A stretch of DNA of 9,735 nucleotides from JBBTYG01 sp964483045 (GTDB lineage: Bacteria; Patescibacteriota; Minisyncoccia; UBA6257; 2-01-FULL-56-20). The DNA lies in NCBI GenBank assembly GCA_964483045.1, contig CAYZZK010000029.1, positions 1 through 9,735 on the forward strand, read 5' to 3'. The notes beneath the pieces are model-generated. The model had not been told where the DNA came from, did not search any database, and saw nothing but the letters and a program-made list of their open reading frames with translations. Shown here piece after piece: positions 1-4,098 of this stretch; position 1 is the first letter of the stretch, and the number at the start of each line of letters is the position of its first letter. Made by a program: the position numbers and the translations under genes.

Positions 1-678
1 CACGATGCGTTGCTGAAGGATCGAGAAGGCGGTCGAGATAAGCCAGTACAAAGCTATCGCGGCGGGGAAGTTTATAAAGAAGATGAGCGTTAGCACTGGG
101 CCTATAAACACCATCTGCCTTCCCACTTTTTCCTGCTGGGTCGCTTCTCGGTCTTTGGGCAGCGCCGGCAGACTCATTCGCGCCTGGATATACTGCGCGA
201 AAGCCACCAACACAACCATTACGATACTACGTTCTTTGAGGTTAATCAAGCCTAAAAACATGGGGTTGATGGCCGCCGGAGGGGTAATAAACGAATATAT
301 GCCCGAGGAAAAGTCGGGCGTTAGAATATTTTTCAAAATTTGGAAGAGGGCGAGCAGAATCGGAATCTGTATGATAACCAGGAAGATGTTCGAGAAGGGA
401 TTTATCTCGTATTTTTTGTACAAATCCATCGTCGCCTGCACGTGTTTCTCTTTGTCTTTGCCGTGAAGTTCCTGAATTTTTTTAAGCTCCGGCTGGAGGC
501 GCTGCATCACGGTCTGGGTTTTCGCCATTTTATGGAAGACCGGATAGAGAAGAATCCGGACGAGTATCGTGATCAAAATTATCGCGACGCCGAGGTCCCC
601 GAATGCCACGGTCTGGTAAAGAAAGACGAGGGCGTTCAAAAGCGGCTTATAGAGAACGAGGTTAAATAGTTGTGCCAT
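1..678 (-). CDS. yidC: Membrane protein insertase YidC/Oxa1 family (3' end beyond window)
   Basis: Inserts and folds membrane proteins, alone or with the Sec translocon, in the cytoplasmic membrane. The 226 visible residues begin with a hydrophobic stretch (about 5-22), then a segment at 27-48 containing LVRILLYP; Arg41 matches the conserved positive residue of the hydrophilic groove. A charged cytoplasmic helical hairpin (about 50-92, rich in K, E and Q) follows, then hydrophobic segments at about 98-118, 138-165, 187-206 and 207-222, with the family-typical ALYWLISTAFSILQQ near the cut edge. There is no large periplasmic domain, so this is the short Gram-positive-like form. The ATG at 676-678 lies inside the rnpA 3' end, giving a 17-nt overlap, which suggests co-transcription and coupled translation. 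No Shine-Dalgarno is visible. The C-terminus lies left of position 1. Family assignment is firm. Confidence 0.95.
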   Translation of the reverse strand, partial: MAQLFNLVLYKPLLNALVFLYQTVAFGDLGVAIILITILVRILLYPVFHKMAKTQTVMQRLQPELKKIQELHGKDKEKHVQATMDLYKKYEINPFSNIFLVIIQIPILLALFQILKNILTPDFSSGIYSFITPPAAINPMFLGLINLKERSIVMVVLVAFAQYIQARMSLPALPKDREATQQEKVGRQMVFIGPVLTLIFFINFPAAIALYWLISTAFSILQQRIV

Positions 679-997
679 TTTTTTGGAGCAGAATTTCACG
701 GGCGGCGTCGATCCCGGATTCCAGAATTTCCCGCGTGGCCGCCCCCAGCCGGGGAGAAGCAATAATTATACAGTCTCTGCCTATATTCGGCCACGCCGCC
801 ATACGGCTGGCAAAAAATCGCTTAAAAAAATGCCGGCGCGCGGATTTCGGGACGGCTTGGTTCGATATTATAATCGCGAAACGATTCCTGCCTACAGTGT
901 TTTTCCGGCTTTTTAGTAAAAACTGGGGGGAGAGAAACGTTTTAAAGAAAGTCCCTCCCATTTCCGCTCTCGGAACACGGGATTTTCGGGGAAACAT
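662..997 (-). CDS. rnpA: Ribonuclease P protein component (divergent)
   Basis: Protein subunit of RNase P, which binds the catalytic RNA and helps it remove 5' leaders from precursor tRNAs. The 111-residue product is of family length and starts with MFPRKSRVPR, the usual RnpA opening; this fixes the start at 997 rather than the internal Met13. The core follows the family pattern: RFAIIIS at 39-45, the basic helix at 51-61, then DCIIIASPRL at 75-84 and a C-terminal helix. The basic helix, normally carrying an RNR-type motif followed by KR, reads RHFFKR at 55-60, so Asn and the second Arg are replaced. Position between rpmH (47 nt upstream) and yidC (17-nt overlap) is the classic arrangement and is the strongest support. 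No Shine-Dalgarno is visible before the ATG. Confidence 0.9.
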   Translation of the reverse strand: MFPRKSRVPRAEMGGTFFKTFLSPQFLLKSRKNTVGRNRFAIIISNQAVPKSARRHFFKRFFASRMAAWPNIGRDCIIIASPRLGAATREILESGIDAAREILLQKNGTTI

Positions 998-1044
998 TAC
1001 TTCAAGTTCATGGACCTTGCCGGGGAATGGGCGGCTTTATGTAT

Positions 1045-1179
1045 TTAGACGGTCAATTTTTTTCTGCCCTTGGTTCTACGCCGACTTAAAACCCTGCGCC
1101 CCGTCGGTGTATGCTGCCGGGCCAGAAACCCATGAGTTCTTCGCCGTTTTTTCTTTTTTGGCTGGTATGTTTGAGACAT
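1045..1179 (-). CDS. rpmH: 50S ribosomal protein bL34
   Basis: Structural protein of the large ribosomal subunit. The 44-residue product is highly basic and contains TYQPKKKKRRRTHGF at about 4-18 and a C-terminal SRRRTKGRKKLTV, both diagnostic for L34, and it has the usual family length. The frame is open 57 nt further upstream to an ATG at 1236, but L34 proteins begin just before TYQP, and a good promoter (1187-1215) sits directly before the ATG at 1179, so the short start is preferred. It is the first gene of the leftward rpmH-rnpA-yidC unit and divergent from dnaA. With only 7 nt between the -10 element and the ATG, the transcript probably starts at or next to the start codon. Confidence 0.96.
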   Translation of the reverse strand: MSQTYQPKKKKRRRTHGFLARQHTPTGRRVLSRRRTKGRKKLTV

Positions 1180-1186
1180 CGGAAGT

Positions 1187-1215
1187 ATGCTACCATCGAT
1201 ATCTAGGGAAGGCAA
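1187..1215 (-). promoter_or_regulatory. Probable rpmH promoter, extended -10
   Basis: On the minus strand TTGCCT (1210-1215) and TAGCAT (1187-1192) are separated by 17 nt, and a TG dinucleotide one base before the -10 gives an extended -10. Each hexamer matches the sigma-70 consensus at 4 of 6 bases. The -10 ends 7 nt before the rpmH ATG, which predicts an essentially leaderless mRNA. Confidence 0.5.
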
Positions 1216-1243
1216 CTTCTTTTGCTGGCATGGCATAAAAAAG

Positions 1244-1252
1244 TTATCAACA
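1244..1252 (+). promoter_or_regulatory. DnaA box (TTATCAACA) in the rpmH-dnaA spacer
   Basis: TTATCAACA matches the DnaA box consensus TTATCCACA at 8 of 9 positions. It lies between the divergent rpmH and dnaA promoters, 29 nt upstream of the dnaA -35, a position suited to autoregulation of dnaA or to origin function. The flanking base makes TATCAACAC, which recurs just after dnaA at 2782-2790. Confidence 0.6.
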
Positions 1253-1280
1253 CGTAATCCCCAAAATCTCTTTTTATTTT

Positions 1281-1308
1281 TTGACTAAACCCCAATTTAA
1301 AATACAAT
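1281..1308 (+). promoter_or_regulatory. Probable dnaA promoter
   Basis: TTGACT (1281-1286) and TACAAT (1303-1308) are separated by 16 nt; each hexamer matches the sigma-70 consensus at 5 of 6 bases. The predicted transcription start is near 1315, leaving a dnaA leader of about 110 nt. The site faces dnaA and lies downstream of the DnaA box. Confidence 0.7.
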
Positions 1309-1311
1309 TAG

Positions 1312-1413
1312 ATGTACAAACGCCGAATAGCCGAGAGAGCTTGGGGAAAAGTTGGCGAGCGCGTAAAATATTTTGAGCGCCGAAAATCTTCGAATATAAA
1401 TATTTGCCCATAG
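1312..1413 (+). CDS. Possible 33-residue basic leader peptide before dnaA
   Basis: An ATG-started frame of 33 codons ends with TAG 15 nt before the dnaA ATG. The product begins MYKRRIAERAWGK and carries ten Lys/Arg against three Glu. It begins only 3 nt after the -10 hexamer of the dnaA promoter, so with a standard start-site distance the ATG would sit at or just before the mRNA 5' end; it would be translated only if transcription starts unusually close or from another promoter. No Shine-Dalgarno precedes it. It may be a chance frame; no family is recognised. Confidence 0.2.
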   Translation: MYKRRIAERAWGKVGERVKYFERRKSSNINICP

Positions 1414-1419
1414 AGGGCA
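1405..1419 (+). promoter_or_regulatory. Small hairpin just upstream of the dnaA start
   Basis: TGCCC (1405-1409) and GGGCA (1415-1419) are perfect inverted arms around a 5-nt loop, ending 9 nt before the dnaA ATG. The second arm includes the only GAGG-like sequence near the start, so pairing could hide a weak ribosome-binding site. A 5-bp stem can arise by chance. Confidence 0.3.
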
Positions 1420-1428
1420 TGCAACACA

Positions 1429-2772
1429 ATGGAACTTGATCAACTTTGGCAATTAACGCTCAGTGAAATGGAAATCCAGCTTTCGAGGGCTAACTTTGCA
1501 ACGTGGCTCAAAAACAGCCACTTGATCGATAAGAAAGATGGGACGTTTTTTATCTCTCTGCCTAATAATTTTGCGAAACAGTGGGTTGAGGATAAATACA
1601 ATAAGAACATTTTGGGAATCATACGAAATTTTGACGATTCGGCAAAAAAGGTTGAGTTCATCGTAAGCCAGGGGGAAGCCAAAAAAACGGCGGTTCCAGA
1701 AATTTCGAAGCTGGAGAATACAATCGATTTGGAGTTCAAAATAAACCCCGAGACCAACCTCAATCCGAAATACAGTCTCAAGTCCTTCGTAGTCGGACCA
1801 TCGAACGAGCTTGCGTTCGCGGCGGCATCTGCAATAGCCCAAGAAATCGGCAACAAATACAATCCGTTTTTTGTTTACGGGGGCGTTGGCTTGGGCAAGA
1901 CCCACCTCGTTCAGGCCCTCGGGAATGAAATCTGGACCCGCTCGGGTGGGAAAATAAAACCTAAATATGTGCCGTCTGAAAAATTTACGAGCGATATCGT
2001 GTGGGGGATTAGGAATAAGCGAATGGAGGACATGAAGAAAAAATACCGCGACGTAGATGTGCTTATTATTGATGACATTCAATTTATCGGTGGCAAAGAA
2101 AAGACCGAGGAGGAGTTTTTTCACACCTTTAATGCGCTCTATGAGACCAATAAGCAAATCATCATATCTTCCGACAGGCCCCCGCAATCGATACCGACAC
2201 TTGAGGAACGCTTGCGATCGCGGTTTGAAGGGGGACTCATTGTTGACATCGGGTATCCGGAGTACGAAATGCGCGTTGCGATCATAAACAGCAAACTCGA
2301 AGGGATGAATAGAAAACTGAGTGAGCCGGTCGTGGATCTTATAGCTAAGAAGGTTAAAAGGAATATCCGCGAGCTGGAGGGGGTCTTGAAAAAAGTGCTT
2401 TTTACGCAAGAACGGCGGCAGACCGACATAACAGAGAAATTAGCCGAGGAAATAATCGAGAAATCTGTCCAAAACCTTTCAAAGCGCGTAAACGACAACC
2501 AGATACTTAAGGCGGTTGCCGGGTTCTTCAGTATTTCAATTGAAGACATTGTGAGCCACAACAGAAGGAAAGAGGTTGTGGAGCCGCGGCAGATTGCCAT
2601 GTATCTACTTCGGGACATCTCGGACTTATCGTACCCATATATTGGGGAGAAGTTGGGAAGGGATCATACGACAGCGATACACTCGTATGAAAAAATTAAT
2701 AGGGAAATCAATTGGGACCAAAAAAAAAAAAAAAAAATATTAATGATTAAGGAGTTAATCTTTAAGAGTTGA
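1429..2772 (+). CDS. dnaA: Chromosomal replication initiator protein DnaA
   Basis: AAA+ ATPase that binds DnaA boxes, oligomerises on the origin and opens the duplex. The 447-residue product has all four domains: N-terminal interaction domain (about 1-78), short linker (about 80-112), AAA+ core and DNA-binding domain IV. Visible motifs are Walker A GGVGLGKT (151-158), Walker B VLIIDDIQF (211-219), sensor I IIISSDRPP (244-252), the box VII segment RLRSRFEGGL (261-270) with the Arg265 finger, sensor II RNIRELEGVL (311-320) with Arg314, and domain IV with EPRQIAMYLL and GRDHTTAIHS (410-419), the box-contacting signature. The ATG at 1429 gives the normal N-terminus MELDQLWQ; a close ATG at 1419 is out of frame. 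A run of 18 A near the 3' end encodes five Lys, followed by a final helix ILMIKELIF that fits the family, so the frame is intact. Divergent from rpmH and followed by dnaN. Confidence 0.98.
   Translation: MELDQLWQLTLSEMEIQLSRANFATWLKNSHLIDKKDGTFFISLPNNFAKQWVEDKYNKNILGIIRNFDDSAKKVEFIVSQGEAKKTAVPEISKLENTIDLEFKINPETNLNPKYSLKSFVVGPSNELAFAAASAIAQEIGNKYNPFFVYGGVGLGKTHLVQALGNEIWTRSGGKIKPKYVPSEKFTSDIVWGIRNKRMEDMKKKYRDVDVLIIDDIQFIGGKEKTEEEFFHTFNALYETNKQIIISSDRPPQSIPTLEERLRSRFEGGLIVDIGYPEYEMRVAIINSKLEGMNRKLSEPVVDLIAKKVKRNIRELEGVLKKVLFTQERRQTDITEKLAEEIIEKSVQNLSKRVNDNQILKAVAGFFSISIEDIVSHNRRKEVVEPRQIAMYLLRDISDLSYPYIGEKLGRDHTTAIHSYEKINREINWDQKKKKKILMIKELIFKS
2720..2737 (+). repeat. A18 homopolymer inside dnaA
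   Basis: Eighteen consecutive A lie in frame at dnaA codons 431-437, encoding the end of a Gln codon, five AAA Lys codons and the first base of an Ile codon. No AAG breaks the run. Loss of one A would give Tyr then stop; gain of one would give four residues then stop. Either removes the last helix of domain IV. Such a run is prone to polymerase slippage and sequencing error. Confidence 0.95.
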
Positions 2773-2780
2773 TTACCACG

Positions 2781-2789
2781 CTATCAACA
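2781..2789 (+). promoter_or_regulatory. DnaA-box-like site (CTATCAACA) after dnaA
   Basis: CTATCAACA matches TTATCCACA at 7 of 9 positions and shares TATCAACAC with the box at 1244-1252 upstream of dnaA. It abuts the GC-rich CCCCGGGGG block. The repetition on both sides of dnaA is the main support. Confidence 0.4.
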
Positions 2790-2793
2790 CCCC

Positions 2794-2817
2794 GGGGGCG
2801 CCCAACGCCCTTTATTT
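2794..2817 (+). terminator. Possible intrinsic terminator of dnaA
   Basis: GGGCG (2796-2800) and CGCCC (2806-2810) pair around a 5-nt CCCAA loop, extendable by two G-T pairs, and are followed by TTTATTT (2811-2817). This is the form of a rho-independent terminator 21 nt after the dnaA stop. The T run is interrupted, and the hairpin may instead be part of the origin. Confidence 0.45.
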
Positions 2818-2833
2818 AGGAGCCAAAAAGAAC

Positions 2834-2842
2834 TTATCCCCA
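2834..2842 (+). promoter_or_regulatory. DnaA-box-like site (TTATCCCCA)
   Basis: TTATCCCCA matches the DnaA box consensus at 8 of 9 positions. It stands 12 nt left of the AT-rich triplet-patterned segment in the dnaA-dnaN spacer. A similar string occurs inside dnaN by chance, so this single site is not proof of binding. Confidence 0.4.
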
Positions 2843-2850
2843 TTTTCGGC

Positions 2851-2903
2851 CTCTTAATAAAAGAAGTAATAATAAAAATATTTAAATTAAGAACAGTATT
2901 ATT
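2851..2903. other. AT-rich segment before dnaN, candidate unwinding element
   Basis: Almost pure A/T over about 50 nt directly upstream of dnaN, next to DnaA-box-like sites and a GC-rich block. Such a layout, with boxes followed by an easily melted stretch, is known for origins located between dnaA and dnaN. The dnaN promoter must also lie here: AATAAT at 2868-2873 could be a -10, but I see no clear -35. Role as unwinding element is inferred from composition and position only. Confidence 0.35.
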
Positions 2904-4016
2904 ATGAAGTTTGTGATCATAAGGGATAACCTGCGGGATGCGATCGGAGTTGTGGAAAAAGTGGAGAGCGAAAATATCAATCTTCCGATTTTGAAAAATT
3001 TTTTATTGGCCGCGGAAAACAATAAAATAAAAATAACGGCGACCAACCTGGAAATTGCGGTTAGTTGCGCCACCACAGGCAAGGTGATCCAGGAGGGAAG
3101 ATATACCGCCCCCATGAGACTTTTTTCGAGCATCATCGGGAATATTCAAAACGACCGGCTGAATATCGAGCAAAAAGGAACCAAGATCGAGATAAAAACA
3201 GACAACTACGAGGCGACTGTCCAGGGCATTTCTCCGGACGAATTTCCTCCAACCCCCAAAATAAGCAACCAGGAACTTTTCGTTGAAATGAAAGGGCTGG
3301 TCCTGAAAGAGGCAGCGGGGCAGGTCCTTGTTTCTTCCCAGCCAAACGATTTGCGGCCGGAGCTCAACGCCATGCTTTTCGATTTTTCCGTCACTGCGCT
3401 CAAGTTGGCCACAACCGACAGCTTTAGACTGTCCGAAAAAACAATAGGGGAGGAACAATTCGAGTCCAGCCACAAAGAAAGCTTCAAAATCCTTATCCCC
3501 CTCAAGACCGTCGGATATCTTCTGCGGGCGTTTAAAGATGAAGAGCTTGTCCGGATATATCACGACGAAAACCAAATTCTCTTTAAGACAACCGAGGTGG
3601 AAATACTCTCCCGCCTTATCGAAGGAAGTTTTCCCGATTATACGGCGATAGTGCCCAAAAAATTCAACACGGAGATAGTCGTTAAAAAAGAGGACTTAGC
3701 AAATGCGTTAAAGCTCGTGAGCGTTTTCAGCAACAAAAACAACGAGGTAAAGTTTCGAGTCCAAGAAAATAAAAAAATAATCGAAGTTTTATCCCAGAGC
3801 GATACGCTCGGAGAAAATAAATATATCCTTTCCGGAAAAATAAAAGGCGGCGCGCAGGAGATCGTGTTTAACTGGAGATACGTGGCCGATGCGCTAAAAG
3901 CCATAAAGACAGAGGAGGTTTTTATTGGGATGAGTGGCGAGAGCGATCCTGCGGAGATAAGGTCTGCGGGAGATGGATCGTATTTTTATATTCTAAAACC
4001 AATAGCTGGGGCGTAA
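2904..4016 (+). CDS. dnaN: DNA polymerase III subunit beta (sliding clamp)
   Basis: Forms the ring-shaped dimer that tethers the replicative polymerase to DNA and docks other replication and repair proteins. The 370-residue product has the three-domain clamp length. It opens MKFVIIRDNLRDAIG and contains RPELNAMLFDF (151-161), LATTDSFRLS (168-177), the domain II/III junction GSFPDYTAIVP (241-251), FNWRYVADAL (323-332) and a C-terminal YFYILKPI (360-367) in place of the more usual YxIMPM ending that lines the partner-binding pocket. The ATG at 2904 gives the family N-terminus; no Shine-Dalgarno precedes it, only A/T-rich sequence. It is 131 nt after dnaA and convergent with the PBP gene. The usual recF-gyrB continuation is absent. 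Confidence 0.97.
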   Translation: MKFVIIRDNLRDAIGVVEKVESENINLPILKNFLLAAENNKIKITATNLEIAVSCATTGKVIQEGRYTAPMRLFSSIIGNIQNDRLNIEQKGTKIEIKTDNYEATVQGISPDEFPPTPKISNQELFVEMKGLVLKEAAGQVLVSSQPNDLRPELNAMLFDFSVTALKLATTDSFRLSEKTIGEEQFESSHKESFKILIPLKTVGYLLRAFKDEELVRIYHDENQILFKTTEVEILSRLIEGSFPDYTAIVPKKFNTEIVVKKEDLANALKLVSVFSNKNNEVKFRVQENKKIIEVLSQSDTLGENKYILSGKIKGGAQEIVFNWRYVADALKAIKTEEVFIGMSGESDPAEIRSAGDGSYFYILKPIAGA

Positions 4017-4055
4017 ATAGGGAGGTGTTAATCGGAAGAACGGCTATGACCCGCA

Positions 4056-4081
4056 ACGCCTATGTTAGCGGCTGAAGGCGT
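4056..4081. repeat. Inverted repeat between convergent dnaN and PBP genes
   Basis: ACGCCT (4056-4061) and AGGCGT (4076-4081) are perfect 6-bp arms; inside them TTAG and CTGA can form a second short stem around CGG. It lies in the 82-nt gap between two converging genes, where a shared terminator would be expected, but neither side has a T run in the right place, so intrinsic termination is doubtful. Confidence 0.35.
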
Positions 4082-4098
4082 GTAAAAGAAAACAGAAA

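Larger units (their letters stand above)
1216..1428. other. rpmH-dnaA intergenic region, candidate origin part
   Basis: This AT-rich spacer separates two divergent transcription units exactly where bacterial origins often lie. It contains one good DnaA box, the dnaA promoter, a weak box-like site on the minus strand at 1342-1350 (7 of 9 matches) and a 10-bp AAAATATTTT palindrome within 1361-1380. Only one convincing box is present, so the origin may be shared with the dnaA-dnaN spacer. The origin role is inferred from position and gene orientation. Confidence 0.4.

Noticed and set aside
1180..1236. N-terminal extension of rpmH from an ATG at 1236
   Set aside because: L34 proteins begin just before TYQP, and the predicted promoter -10 lies within the extension.
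672..1238. 188-codon plus-strand frame across rnpA and rpmH
   Set aside because: It runs opposite to two well-recognised genes in their standard order and has no domain of its own.
1453..2409. 318-codon open frame on the minus strand across dnaA
   Set aside because: Antisense to Walker A, Walker B and sensor motifs of DnaA; the product resembles no family.
1429..2772. Recoded TGA (code 25, as in Gracilibacteria/SR1)
   Set aside because: dnaA, yebC and gpmI all end at TGA exactly where their families end, so TGA is a stop here.
3493..3501. TTATCCCCC box-like string inside dnaN
   Set aside because: Single weak match in coding sequence with no neighbours.
4056..4081. Inverted repeat as a bidirectional intrinsic terminator
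   Set aside because: No T run follows the stem on either strand; kept only as an inverted repeat.
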